64,000 nucleotides of DNA, from assembly GCA_038373885.1 (NCBI GenBank), contig JAWZYV010013174.1:1-64000 (forward strand). The letters are read 5' to 3'. The position numbers were made by a program, and so were the translations under genes. Below are positions 43,646-55,452 of the stretch, in pieces. The stretch is from Cheiracanthium punctorium (lineage: Eukaryota; Arthropoda; Arachnida; Araneae; Cheiracanthiidae). How positions within the stretch are numbered: the stretch's first letter is position 1; every line of letters begins with the position of its first letter. The notes beneath the pieces were generated by a model, which saw nothing but the letters and a program-made list of their open reading frames with translations, did no database searches and was not told the DNA's origin.

Positions 43646-44383
43646 ATGACCGCTTTAAGATCATGTTATAAGCTGTGTACATTTGATGTCACTAACACTC
43701 TTCTAAAGTTCAAGGTACCTGTTGGAGAGCAGTATGCTAAAGTGGGGCGCATCTATGGTGTTGAACGAGAGCCTTCTCAAATAACCACTGCATTTCTGCA
43801 TCATTGGAAAATCATGAATTCAAGTTTTCCGAACTTTGGGCACAATGTTGGACTTACATCTAAGGAATGGTGGAGAAGATTAGTCCAAAAAACATTCACT
43901 TTTGATGGCAAAGAGATATCAGGCAAGCAGTTAGATAGCATATCAAACCACTTATATGACATTTACAAAAATAATGTTTGTTGGGAGGTAGTACCAGGTG
44001 CTGTCCCACTTTTAAAACGCCTGAAAAAGGAAAACATTTCACTAGGCGTTATTTCAAACTTTGATGAACGGCTGCAAACAGTTCTGAATGCTTATGACTT
44101 ACATTTCTATTTTGATTTTGTCTTAGCATCCTATGTTATTCAGGTTGCCAAACCAGATAAAAGAATATTTGATTTAGCATTGTATAACTGTCCAAGAGTT
44201 TCACCCGCTGATGCCTTGCATATAGGAGATGATGTCAAACTAGATTATCAAGCTGCAAAGAATGCTGGGTGGAATGCTGTCTTAGTCTTTGACAAGAAAA
44301 AAGGTAACTTACCTACAGATGTCAATTTCAGTGACGTCATTGAAAATATAGCAGAAATAGAATCTCGTGTGTTTTATGCATAA
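43646..44383 (+). CDS. HAD-family hydrolase, HDHD3 / Reg-2-like
   Basis: 245 residues, close to the family's usual ~250, single coding exon. It is a haloacid-dehalogenase-like Rossmann hydrolase; HDHD3/Reg-2 proteins are widely conserved but their substrate is not established. Motif I is FDVTNTLL (nucleophile D14), motif II the ISNFD block (S137), motif III K169 in AKPDKRIF, motif IV GDD-VKLD at 194-200. Residues ~20-110 form the helical cap (with FPNFG and EWWRRL). The usual acid/base aspartate two residues after the nucleophile is T16, as in dehalogenase-type HADs and consistent with the Reg-2 family. ATG 43646 follows the splice acceptor and gives the expected N terminus; TAA at 44381. The reading is free of damage, so it is likely functional. 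Confidence 0.93.
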   Translation: MTALRSCYKLCTFDVTNTLLKFKVPVGEQYAKVGRIYGVEREPSQITTAFLHHWKIMNSSFPNFGHNVGLTSKEWWRRLVQKTFTFDGKEISGKQLDSISNHLYDIYKNNVCWEVVPGAVPLLKRLKKENISLGVISNFDERLQTVLNAYDLHFYFDFVLASYVIQVAKPDKRIFDLALYNCPRVSPADALHIGDDVKLDYQAAKNAGWNAVLVFDKKKGNLPTDVNFSDVIENIAEIESRVFYA

Positions 44384-44440
44384 GGATTTTAATTAATACC
44401 ATATTGCAAGGTTCATTATCTTGTCCAGTTAATGGCCAAA

Positions 44441-44446
44441 AATAAA
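44441..44446 (+). terminator. Poly(A) signal of HDHD3
   Basis: AATAAA 58 bases after the stop codon, giving a short 3' UTR. Confidence 0.6.
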
Positions 44447-44916
44447 AGAAGAAAGTTTTAAATATCTTTGTACATAAATTGGGCTATTTTTAATTGTAGA
44501 ATTTAGTCAATTTAAATGTTGTTTAAAGCCACAATATTTTGCTGATCCTTAATATTTATTGAATATTGCAAAGGTTTTGTTCAGTGATTTAATACATAAT
44601 TTAATCCAGTCAATTATGTACACATGCTTATATATATGCTTTATGGTAACTTTTAACCTGAAAATAATCTAGAGTTTTTATTAAGAAATTGTAAAATTAG
44701 ATTTGAAATAATGTATTAAAACAGGCATCTTTTTCATGTCTTATGAAGAATATTTTTCTGACCATTCTTTTGTTATTGAAGGATAAGGACTTTTGATTTG
44801 TAACTATTCAGTGTTTATATCAGTCTGTTTGTTGCCAAAGAAACTAATTTTGAAACCTCCAGTGCATAGAAGCTTAATATTAAAGAGAGGTTTTCTGAAT
44901 TTTCCATTTGTAAATA
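44447..44916. other. Downstream flank of HDHD3
   Basis: AT-rich, no gene seen. Confidence 0.5.
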
Positions 44917-45249
44917 CAGTGAAACTTCTTGAGAGCGAACACCCTCCGTGTTGCAGAAAATCGGTCGTTAACAGAGGTGGTTGCTCAGAGAAATATAAAC
45001 ATTTGTTAGCCCCCACCCCCCCAAAAAAACCCCGCTAAAAATTGTTTATATTGTTATTTTTGAATTTGCATGATAATAAAATTAAACAAATATGTCTTTA
45101 AATAAGATATTTGGAAATTTCAGATTATTTCATTTTTTTTTTTTTTTCTTTCTCTGACACTTATTTCTCTGTTTTATTTCTTGCATCTGATAACAGATGA
45201 TGAGACGAGTTGGTAGCTATGACGTGTGAATCACGTAGTGCTTTGAGAG

Positions 45250-46067
45250 TAGAGATGTAACGAATATTCGGCCACTATTCGATATTTGGCCTATTCGGCT
45301 GTTTTGACGAATATTCGATAAGCTGAACAGTATTCTGAACAAGTATTCGGCCAAATGGTTGTAGCTGAATATTGTTACATATTCAGCTGGGTAATTTCAA
45401 AACAAAGAGAGAAAAAAATTAACATGTATTTTTAAATCCATTTACAAATAATATTGTATAGTTATACTTCAATGTGCTAATTTAATATTATAAAAGATCC
45501 AAAGTCATTGAATTTTAAGCTGGATGAAACATAATATAATGTATTTAATAATAATATATTAAAGAAGTGCTGACTTTTTTCTACTGATGACACTGCTTGA
45601 CTTCTACTTTTCTGTATGAGGTGGGAATAGGAGGAATCTTCTAATCCTCAATTACAAACATAATTTTGAAAAGCTGCTAAATATGTTTTGCTCAGAAGCT
45701 GTAAAAACCAAAGCATGACGTGATTATGCATAATTACCAGATTAATCACATTTACCGTAACATATTTATTAAATTATGAATATCTCGTAATACAATATGC
45801 TGCTATTAATGTTTAACTTTGTAAGATTTTTTTCATGACTTCTAGTTTTACAGATATTATACTGTTATGTGTTTTGAAGAACCTACAAATAATATAAAAT
45901 GAATTTTAGTTTGTCTTTAATTACAAATTTGAAAAGCGACATTTTATTTACAATTAAAATGAAATTTTGAAAAAATTAATTTTCGGTCACTGAATATTTG
46001 GTATTCGGACTAAACTATATGCTGAATATTCAGTATTTGGCCAAAATCACTATTCATTACATCTCTA
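45250..46067. mobile_element. Nested hAT-like MITE (TAGAGATGTAA)
   Basis: Ends TAGAGATGTAACGAATATTC and, inverted, TAGAGATGTAATGAATAGTG; 818 bp. Flanks G(C/T)TTTGAG on both sides resemble an 8-bp duplication with one mismatch and two extra bases at left. The interior has repeated ATTCGGC strings and no ORF. Confidence 0.6.
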
Positions 46068-46212
46068 GTTTTGAGATCTTATTTCTGTGTTTTAGGTAAA
46101 GAAAGGAAAAATCGAAAAAGTAAATTAGGCTTCACCATCTATATAATATTAATCCACATTCATTTATCATTTCTTTAGCTAAAATGCGGAAATAAAATTT
46201 TAAAACATGACA

Positions 46213-46590
46213 CAGGGTTAACACTAGGAAAAAAAATTGGGTGAAATTCTCCCCCTTTAGCTTCAAAATTAAGTCTGATTTTTAAAAATCTGTGTGAGAA
46301 TTTGAGAATTTTGTTTATTTTCAAAAATTTATTTATTTTTCACAATTTACAAGCAAAATTAATATCATTACAAAAATACAGTGCAACTAAAATTATAAAT
46401 ATCAAAATTAACAATGTAATATACAAATAAATTTCATAACAATACAATTTAATGATATCTTTTGATTCTTTACCCAATCAAAATCAAACAACTCACCATG
46501 CTGGAAAATCCCATGAGTGTCATTTTTTAAAGTGAGATTTAGTGTGGTATTGCGGGAATCGTGCAATCCCGCGGTCTAGTGCAAACCCTG
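46213..46590. mobile_element. Nested CAGGGTT-type MITE (probable hAT)
   Basis: CAGGGTTAACACTAGGA at left and, inverted, CAGGGTTTGCACTAGACC at right; 378 bp. The flanking 8-mers do not match, so the duplication has decayed or the boundaries are off. Confidence 0.5.
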
Positions 46591-46898
46591 CATTACGTGA
46601 CGCATTCGTCATGGCTGCCATCTCATGATGGTTGAACTATACTTGCACTTACTTTTGATTTGCAGTAGAGCAATTCTTTTGGAATATAGTGTTTGTTTAC
46701 TTTGTTCCAGAAAATGCAAAAAAAAAAAAAAAAAAAAATTGGACAGGGGTCCAGCATGGTCCTTTATAGAGGGTTTCGTGGTCTTTTCTAGGGGTTTTTG
46801 ACATTAAGTAGGTAGGGTAAAAAATCGGTGCCTTAAAAAATTGGTTGTTGTTGGAAGGGGTCACTTAATAGGAGTGGTCGCTCATAGAAGTTTGACTG

Positions 46899-47426
46899 TA
46901 TTATTTAAAATTAAAAATGTCCCATAAAAAAGTTTCTTGAAAACTTTTTGCTGTTATGTTTTCCAAAACATAAATGAAAATTAAAAAGTAATAATAACGA
47001 TAGAATTGCTGAGTTAGCTACATTAAAAAAATTGCTCACTACTAATAAATTTTTATGATTTATGATGATGACTTGACTTTAAAAATTCTTTGAATATGCT
47101 ATAGAGTCAAATGGGAGATTATGGATAAAAAAAACAACTTTAATATTTTTGAAAGTATGAAACTTAAAATGATTTAATTTGGCATGAAGTAAGCTTAAAT
47201 AATTTAGAAATGATCCCTTTACCTGAAACTGAATTATTATTTATTTTATTTAAATTATTGAGTGATCAGAAATTACTCGGATTTGGGGAATTATGGGTTA
47301 CATATGGGGTAAATATGGGTCACCCCCTTTCTTTTATAGTAATGCATATGAAAAGTAAATAACTATTCTAAATTATCATTATTTATTTAGCACACAAAAA
47401 TATTTTTTATTTATCTAATGTGTTGC
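46899..47426. other. AT-rich non-coding sequence
   Basis: No feature recognised. Confidence 0.5.
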
Positions 47427-47437
47427 ATTTAAGAAAA

Positions 47438-47805
47438 CCCCACAGTAGTCTGGGTGCTAAACTCTGTTCCCATAAGAACAAGTGAGGCAGCATCTGGCTT
47501 GGCCAGTGCTTGGAGGGTCAACTCCCTCTCGGCTCGACTTCTGTGGGACCGTGTACGCTAATTGGAGCTGGTGCACATAAAATTTGTGGTGACTCCAATG
47601 TCCTCCTAGTTGTTAAACGATACCTCTGGGGGTGCCGATTTTAAGGGGTTGGATCCTCCTCTGGAATTGGTTCAAAATTAGTGGACCACGGGCTAAAGTC
47701 AGACTTCCTCCCCCTGGAGCCCTAAAAATGGAAGGCGCCCCTCCCTACCTGGGGGGATCTGGCACCGCATGCGGCGGTCAGAGGGCATAACTAACAACAA
47801 CAACA
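47438..47805 (+). mobile_element. Retroposon with (AAC)n tail
   Basis: 368 bp, clearly GC-richer than its surroundings, ending in AACAACAACAACA. Flanked by an 11-bp duplication ATTTAAGAAAA (47427-47437, 47806-47816). No A/B box is obvious and no protein is encoded, so it is either a SINE or the 3' end of a LINE. Confidence 0.8.
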
Positions 47806-47816
47806 ATTTAAGAAAA

Positions 47817-48652
47817 AAAATTAATTTAAATAATAAGATTATTTTCTATGAGCCTGTTACAATTTGTTTTCGCTCTAAGTCCACAATGCTGGACAGAATT
47901 TCTTATAACATTTGTATACTTTGTTTGTCCTGTTACTATCAGCAACAAAGGGATTATTATCATTTAGATTAACTGGCCTGTAGAAATCCACTTGTTTTGA
48001 ATTAATTCCAAAACATCATGTTTGGGACAATGAAAATTTCCTGCACCTTGTTTCAGAAATTCCATATCTACGTTTTCCTTCTCCAAAATTTTAGTTATTT
48101 TCCCATTGTAGAATGGATGATTATCATACATGATAATCACCCCCCCCCCCCCTTAACCATGATAATACACAGCAAAATATTTCTACTCTTTGCATACAGT
48201 ATGAATTCTTTGTAGAATCTTCTAAGGAGGATTTGTTTTGCAACTATTTTATTGCAGCTTCTTCAGTCTTATTTTCATTGTCATTATACAGTTCTTGATC
48301 CCTAAACAGTTCCGAATTAGATCATTTTGCATTTGGGGACTGTCTATATCTTCTAGTGGTGATTTTAACTTTTTTGCAAGCAAAATTTGATTTGATGTCC
48401 ACATTTTTATGCTTTGGAGTTTCCTTTTTCTTCTTTTCATTTGATTTTTCTTCTATTTCTTTCTCTCTTGCAGTTACAGGTTCCAAGAAAGTTTGATTTG
48501 TTATAACTGCCCAATTTGTATTAATTAGTCTTCTGATTTAGGAATTGAGTACTCAAGATGTGCTCCTTAATTTCTGACTTTGTAGTTTTTTCAAAGCTGC
48601 AATGGATTTGTGAGCCAGAATGGTGTAAAAGTTACAGTTAAAGTATAATATA
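47817..48652. other. Non-coding sequence
   Basis: Contains a C run (~48141-48152) between ATGATAATC inverted strings. No gene recognised; small frames are low-complexity. Confidence 0.5.
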
Positions 48653-48880
48653 ATTGGAGTGACCAGATTCCAAGATAAAAATGCAGGACATTGTTACAGT
48701 CGGAAGCATAGCCAACTTTCTCTACTGGATGTGACTGAAAGATAATGCGCAACATTTTGCCGGACAAAGCCAAAAATGACATTCTTATGTTTTTTTTTGG
48801 TACATAATATGCAGTCTGCAGGACAAGATGTAAAAAAGAAGGACAGTCCTGCAAAATGCAGGATGTCTGGTCATCCTAAA
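48653..48880. mobile_element. Short TGACCAGA-type MITE
   Basis: TTGGAGTGACCAGA near 48653 and, inverted, TAGGATGACCAGAC near 48880 are terminal inverted repeats; ATGCAGGACA / AAAATGCAGGA strings repeat inside each arm. Target duplication not resolved. The end type resembles 30734. Confidence 0.5.
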
Positions 48881-48882
48881 TA

Positions 48883-49536
48883 CCGGATGTCCAAAAAAGT
48901 TCTTGACATATTTAAAAAATTCTCAGAAAAGCAACAAATTATTGTATAAATATGCGGTTTGCACAATAATGCTTCTCGGAATCAATAATTTATTTTTCCC
49001 ATCTTAAAACAAATTACTTCCAAAATGTGTTTAATAGATGGTGCTGCATTTACAGTTTTTGGCAATGAGAGCCAATAGGGATTTTTCGTGGGTTTCAAAT
49101 AACACTGACGGTGCGGGAATATTCATTCTAGCTAAGGTGACTGCAACTGAAAAAGTGCATTGCGTAGGTTGGCATTTCAAATCAAAATCCATAACTACAT
49201 TTCAGAGGAAATTTCGTACCATGTTTAAGTAAAACCTTCCGAGACGAAACAACATTTTGGCATGGCATGAAAAGTTTTTAGAGACTGGGCGTGTTGTAGA
49301 GAGGGAAAAAAGTCGTCGGTTACGAAGATTGGATGGGACTGTACAAGATATTCAGGAAGCTTACTCTGATGGTACAGTGCCACCTATGGACACAATTTGG
49401 AAGTAATTTTTTTTTACGATGCCAAAAACATTTCGTGAACCTGTGAAGTATTGTTCTGCAAACCACATATTCATACCATAATTTGTTGCTTTTCTATGAA
49501 TATTTTAAATGTGTCAAGGACTTTTCGGATACCCTG
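48883..49536 (+). mobile_element. Deleted mariner-related element with HTH remnant
   Basis: TIR CCGGATGTCCAAAAAAGTTC against, inverted, CAGGGTATCCGAAAAGTCCT, similarity running through CTTGACA(T/C)ATTTAAAA; TA on both sides (48881-48882, 49537-49538). 49038-49400 (one frameshift) encodes FKSKSITTFQRKFRTMF and then WHEKFLETGRVVEREK, the N-terminal helix-turn-helix typical of arthropod mariner-like proteins (DUF4817-type). The catalytic domain is absent. Confidence 0.75.
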
Positions 49537-49538
49537 TA

Positions 49539-50478
49539 TAATAGTACAATTAGGTATAACAGTCATAGTAAATGTTAATGTTAGTTATACAAAAATAAAT
49601 AAAAAATACACCTAAAATATCACTGGTCAAGAATTATCCCAGTGGACTGGGGAATAAATCGCATATTTTAAAAATTAATTTTAAAAATAATAAAGGAAAA
49701 GTATATGTACATATGAAAAGCTTAGATCATTTGCAAGTAAAAAACAGCACCAACAAAATTGTTTTTTCAAAAATTTTTCACTGACACGAATCTTTAAAAA
49801 AAATCATGATTTTCAGAAACAATTTTTTTTTTTGAAGATGCTTTTATAGTAGCGTAAAAAGTCCTTTTTTTTTTCTTTCCTATTTGCTTCATAGTTACAA
49901 TCTCTTTGAACTTGATATAAGAAAATAGAATGTATAAGGATGACTTGGCATAATTTAGCTGTTTTGTTTAAAAAAAAACAAAAAAAAAAAACAGCTATAA
50001 AGTTTGTGACCACACATTATTTTCCCTGTAAATGAGTGATTCATAATTATCCATATGACCCTACATATTTTATGAAAATAGTTTTTTTAAGTACTAGTGT
50101 TTAAAAGAAATGTTATATACATACATATACATATATATATATATATATGCTGTACTATATATGTGCAATTTTAGTTATCTGATATTAGTTTTTACATATA
50201 TTTTTTAATTTGTTATGTTTATGAAGCAATAAATTTTATACATTTAAAATAAACTAGTCTTTATTTTCATTGTGTAAATAATTTATTTGTACAATTTCAA
50301 ATTTAAATGTATTAAATTCCTTATTTTTCATCTCTCCCTTTTAAGCCGTATTTAAGTTTACATTTTATATTTATTGACTTATATTTCTTAATAAAAAAAA
50401 AGTCATGCAAAACACTTGTTAAATATTGTTTTTTTTCTTAGGATTTTAATTTTACATAATCTGTGTAAATGTGACTTA
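49539..50478. other. AT-rich non-coding sequence
   Basis: Simple sequence including (TA)n at ~50130-50149. No gene seen. Confidence 0.5.
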
Positions 50479-50740
50479 CAAGAAGGTGGCATGGCTTCAG
50501 GAAACAGATTTCAATTATCTTTGGGATAGTGGTAGTATACTGTGTGAATGTACTACGTGTGAAATACTAAGACGCAATGCTCAAATGCAGTCGAGAAAAA
50601 ATAATATTTATTTTCGAACCACTTCACCAAAACTTTAAATGTAAGTTACATGCAAAAGAAGTTGAGCACCATAGCGTAATTGGTAAGGCTCTGGACTTCC
50701 CCTCAAGCACTGTGGGTTCGAACCTCATGCTGCACAAAAA
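50479..50740 (+). repeat. tRNA-derived repeat, copy 1
   Basis: The ~260-bp repeat has a second, inverted copy at 55453-55712. The last 70 bases are tRNA-like: an A-box-like TAGCGTAATTGGTAAGG and a perfect B box GGTTCGAACC (50715-50724). Acceptor-stem pairing is decayed, so it is not a functional tRNA. Unusually, the tRNA part is at the 3' end next to an A-rich tail. Confidence 0.7.
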
Positions 50741-50890
50741 TGTTTTCCTCTCTTTTTTAAAAAATACACCATTACTGATAATTCATTCATTTCTTGTAAA
50801 GTAAATATTTATTTACTTTTTTATTTATTTATTTTTACTACTTGTTTATTTTATATTTTTATTTTATTTCTATTATTCAAAGTATATTTT

Positions 50891-50943
50891 TATAATTGAT
50901 TATAGTTATGATTATTTGTATATAATAACTATAATCAATTATA
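50891..50943. repeat. 19-bp perfect inverted repeat
   Basis: TATAATTGATTATAGTTAT (50891-50909) and its exact inverse (50925-50943) with a 15-base loop. Parts of it recur near 51083-51110. Confidence 0.85.
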
Positions 50944-51250
50944 ACTATACTATAATAAATAATGTACTTATGACTATTTTAATTTCTTTTTTTTCCCATG
51001 TGGTGCAGTCATTAGATGAGTCATCTTTAACTGATTCGAAATTTTCTTCTGTACACTCTTTTTGAGTATGGATCAATTCTTCAGCAGTTATAATCAATTA
51101 TAACTATACTATAATCAATATACTTATGACTATTTTAATTTCTCTTTTTTCTTACTGGTACATAGTCATCAGATGAGTCATCTTTAACTGATTCAAAATT
51201 TTCTTCTATACACTCTTCTTGTGTATGGATCAATTTCTTCATCAGTTAAA
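50925..51250. repeat. Two tandem ~156-bp units
   Basis: ACTTATGACTATTTTAATTT occurs at ~50966 and ~51122, and the following TCATTAGATGAGTCATCTTT / TCATCAGATGAGTCATCTTT segments match closely. Read on the minus strand both units are protein-like (see 51135-51242). Confidence 0.8.
51135..51242 (-). CDS. Small acidic ORF, unknown, possible exon fragment
   Basis: Minus-strand ATG at 51242 to TAA at 51135: 35 residues with an acidic middle (SVKDDSSDDY) and basic end (VRKKRN). The neighbouring tandem unit keeps much of the same reading (EECIEENFESVKDDSS against KECTEENFESVKDDSS) with an altered end, which hints at coding origin before duplication. It could be a transposase N-terminus fragment or chance. 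Confidence 0.25.
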   Translation of the reverse strand: MKKLIHTQEECIEENFESVKDDSSDDYVPVRKKRN

Positions 51251-51299
51251 AATTCTTTTCACTCAACACATACAATGTATTATCATACAATTATGTGCC

Positions 51300-53050
51300 T
51301 ATCATCATAGCTTCTTCAGATCCCCGAAGCAGAAACACGGCGACAATGTCGCGGACACAGAAATCTGCTTGCAGACAGTTTTTGCCGGCATATTTAAAAA
51401 AAAGTTTTTAATTGTCTGCCGTAAAAAAAAAAAAAATATTTTTAACTGTCCGCAACATTCGGGAACATTTTTCCGCGGCTCGTTACGCTGTCTCTGCTCT
51501 GCGATGACGTCACTAACGTGAAAAGCACGCGAAAAGGAATGGCCGAATTTAGCTTTTACACACCTCTGAATCCTCCTGGTTTCCTATTTTTATTATTTGC
51601 CAACGATCATCATTTTTTATTTCCCCTGCACCATTTTGGATTCGTTTTGCGGCCCATCGCAAAAATGCATTTATTTAAAATGGCCCCTTCAGATAAATAC
51701 GATTAAATACAATAACCCCATCATAAAAATATGAATGACTGATTGAAAACGGCCCTTCTACAAAATTACCTTCTAAATCGGACCTTTCTCACAGATATAA
51801 CTCATTAAAATGTCTTTTACAAATGTTCTATTTTTTTTTTTTTTCAGATCGAAATATTATTATTATTGCTTTTTTCATTTTATGTTTTCATTTCCACGAG
51901 CTGATTACCCTGAAAGTGCCCCTACTGCAATGCTTTGTTTTTTGCTGACTCAAGTGAGAACTCGATCGACAGAACTACGTGTGTATTTCGCTTAGGAATT
52001 GAGGGAAGAGGGAAGAAACAAGGATGTACCCAGGGGGGTGGTCCAGGGGGTCCGCCCCCCCCCCTGAAATTTTTTTCTGGGTACGTCCTTGGGAAGAAAA
52101 TATAGTTGAAAAATACAAAATTGTTTTAAGTCATCTAAGAATTTAATTTCCTCAAATATCGGTATTTACGTTTGATAAATACGTAGTTACGAATTATTAA
52201 CAATTATTATTTGAGAGTTTGTCGCCAGTTGTTTAGTTATTCCTCTTCTCTGTTTTAATTGTTTTGCACACTTGCAAGTTTTTTCACTTTTTTTTTTTTT
52301 TTTTTTTTCTTTCCCTGAACGATTTACTCTATTTAACCGGCTTTCTTATTACGCATTATTCATAATTATTACAAATATTTACTAACCATAAATAACTACA
52401 AATGATATAAAAAGTGTCTTAGCAAAACTACGTTTTGTGATTCTGAAATTAAGTGGGACATCCAGAAATTGATCTGAAAATTGTGCGATTTGAGACATTT
52501 TGCGAATGCAGCACTTGAAATGTATTATGTTTTGCCAAAATTAAGCATATTAGTGACATTTTGCTTCATCGGTGTAGCTGGGGTTATTTGCGCCCGGTGC
52601 AGTCCTTTTGTTTTCTGTCACATTCTACTAAAGGTCAGAGCAGACGTCAGTGCTTTCCGTACGCTAGAATGGGTACTCAATGTATTTTTCCGTATCTTCA
52701 AGACGGATTACGGAGAAAAGTGTCCCCATTGTATGTCTGGCGGGTTTTTGTGGTTTCACGGGTTATCCTTTGTTGGCGAATCCCGACTGGTCATTAAAAG
52801 CCTATAAATTTTTCGACCCTGCACTGTTTCCCTCCTTTTACAAAGCGTGCACGTGCAAATTGGCCTTTAAAAAACTCCCCTCATATCGTGCAGTGTACAG
52901 CAATCGCACACAAGTCTGCGCTCGCCTTAAGTGTCAGTATTCTCCAGTCGCTTATCTTTGTTTTATCTTGCTGCCTTCGCGGACTGCCAAACCCCCCCCT
53001 TTCCCCTATTATTACGCCACTCTTTTGCTTATAAAAAAAATGGAGTAATT
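51300..53050. other. Moderately GC-rich stretch, function unclear
   Basis: 51300-51540 and 52560-53000 have more CpG than the surroundings. TGACGTCA (a CRE-type palindrome) occurs near 51504 and CCTATAAATTT near 52800. Overlapping frames at 52481-53048 are open in several phases, which reflects base composition; none resembles a known protein. It could hold a promoter or distant exon; not supported further. Confidence 0.25.
52019..52091. mobile_element. 73-bp hAT-type mini element
   Basis: CAAGGATGTACCCAG at left, CTGGGTACGTCCTTG at right (one mismatch), and an exact 8-bp duplication GGAAGAAA (52011-52018, 52092-52099). The interior is only G/C runs. Confidence 0.8.
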
Positions 53051-55099
53051 TCAGAATTAGGTAATTCAGACTATTGATAAGATTTGGTATTCTAAATTTA
53101 CAAATCATATACATCTTCTGAAATTTTGAAAAATTTCAACATTTTACTAAAAAGAAAAAAAAACTAAAGCAAAGGTAAAGTAATTCTGGAAAAGTAAGCC
53201 TTCAGAAAACAAATAATTGTCATAGTCTAACAGTTAGGTTATTCTTAGAATAAACTATTATCAATTTAAGCTTATTTTGCTCTCAAAAACTAAAAAAAAA
53301 TAATTTTTTTTATAAATAATTCCGGAAGTTTTTTTCCTTATGAAATTGTTAAAATACTTTCTGTAACAGAATGTTATTTATTTTAATCAGTCAGTTACAA
53401 AACTTGCTGCTAAAATAAAATTTATAATTCACACAATTTTAATATACTTTTTTTTTTTTTTTTTTTTTTTACATTACAAAATTGAAGTTTAAGAAAGAAG
53501 ATTTATTGCTTTTAAGGGAACAGTTTACACCAAAGGTCAAAGAATCAATTTTCTTTCTGCTTGCTAAATTAAAAAAATTTTGACACCTTATTTTTAATCA
53601 TATGCCAATAATATCACGAGATACTGCAACCTTTTTTCATACACTCAGCGCAATTTCATTGGCAAACTCTTTAGATGGCTTTTTCTCCATGTTCATGTTT
53701 TCTTTAATTACATGTTTTAAACATGCTAAGGTGTTTTTTTTTTTTTTTTTTTTTGTATTTGAGATAAAGATTTATTTATTTATTTATTTATTTTGTACAT
53801 GTTCTTTATTACGGCTCTTATCTGATAAATCTGTGCATGGAATTAGCCTTCAGTTTTTTTTTTTCTTTTGTATTTTACAGAAATCATATGAAGATATGTT
53901 ACATTTTATTGTTTTACACTGTATCGTATATTAGTATAAAACTATATTAGGTGCAATATCAGATGCATCTGAAAATCCATGCACAGCCTTGTGTAATATA
54001 TATTTAAAATCTTTTATTATTTTTTTTTAATTGGACAAAATTGTTTATTTTTTTAAGTAGTATTTTTTTTAATCAGTTTTTTAAACTTTTTAAATAATTT
54101 TACTTAAATGTGCAGTTTAAAGAGGTTTATTTTTTCAAAATGTACTATTAGTTGAACATTGAAAGGCATCCAGTTCATCATTTGTACTATAGTTTAAAAA
54201 AATGCTGAAATGGTAAACTATTTCCTTAAAGGGACTTAGTTAGCATGACAAAACAAAATTAAAATTATTTAAAATATTTTTAACATTATTTCTTACATAT
54301 CTTATTTATAATAATAATTTTTATTGATATATTTTAAGAATAAAAGAATAGTGCTTTTTTAAAAACTTATATTCACATTTCAAGAATGAGCAAGCATCAA
54401 ATTAGAAGAGTGTGTGTAAGAGGAACATTTCAGTAACTTGATTTTAAATGGTGCTGTACATCCAACAGTTGTATGCAATGCAAAATTTGTATATGACTCT
54501 GAAAAAGGGGGAAAAAAAAAGGAACTAACTATGCACTGTAAGTCAAAACACACATTACAACCCTACTAAGTTTTGTGGATAAGCCCTAGTCCTTTTCGGA
54601 TTATTTCGAACCAGTTTTCTGTAATATGCTATCTAACTATATCATGGAACTCAAGTACCCTTTTTGAAAACAGGCTGTCCTTTTTTAGTCTTTTCACTGC
54701 AGCCTTTTTTTTTTTTTTTTCTCTAGAGTCAACACTATTTAACAGCAGTGGTTAAAAATTGTTGGTTTTATGTATGAATTATCCTCTAAAATTACACTCA
54801 AAATTTTGCAGACTGATAATGAAACTCTGAAAGTTTGTCGCAGACAGCTACAAAACTTTCTGCCACTGGGCTTCAGATAGTGTATCAGAAGAGCTGCTGT
54901 TGCAATTAAATTATTTTTGAGAAGTGACCTACCTCTCTTAATACACTACTCTATCTTTTAGCCACTGCTTAGAAATAACACTGTACATAGAATTTTAACA
55001 CCATCATAACAAAATTTTAACAACATCATAAAAATATTAGAGATGAAGAATGTAATCTGATATTTTAAAGTTGACAACCCATCAACACATGACAAACTC

Positions 55100-55130
<31 letters not shown>

Positions 55131-55452
55131 TGTTGCTGTGGCATCATGAATGGGTGAAAATTAGAAAAAAAAAAAGAGTCTGTCTTATCATTGTGACAAA
55201 AAGAAATGTACCTTAAATAAATATTGAGTTTTCTGAGTATTAAAAGTGAATTATTTTGAATGTGTAAAATTCTGATTCCAAAGTAAAGATTTTACAAGTA
55301 GAAATAAAATTTAAATAATAATAAAAAATCAATAAGTAGGTAGTAAAAAATAAATAAATGATAAATAAATGAATAAATGAAAAAGTAAATAAATATTTAC
55401 TTGACTAAAAAATGAATTAATTACCAATATTGGTGTATGAAAGAGTTTAAAT
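53051..55452. other. AT-rich non-coding sequence
   Basis: Many T and A homopolymers (e.g. ~53449-53471, ~53735-53754, ~55104-55128). No gene or ordered repeat recognised. Confidence 0.55.

Larger units (their letters stand above)
44917..46898. mobile_element. Pogo/Tigger-like element with nested insertions
   Basis: Left end CAGTGAAACTTCTTGAGAGC after TA; right end, inverted, CAGTCAAACTTCTATGAGCG before TA (46899-46900). Terminal similarity continues with GCGAACACCCT / GCGACCACTCC. Without the nested elements it is ~0.8-1.2 kb. No transposase. Confidence 0.65.

Noticed and set aside
44793..45038. 81-residue frame after HDHD3
   Set aside because: Crosses the left terminus of the pogo-like element and lacks any recognisable domain.
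50666..50738. Functional tRNA gene
   Set aside because: The B box is perfect but the acceptor stem does not pair, and the module is part of a dispersed repeat with a second decayed copy.
52481..53048. Three overlapping frames of 78-122 residues
   Set aside because: Open in several phases at once, no recognisable motif, and explained by locally higher GC content.
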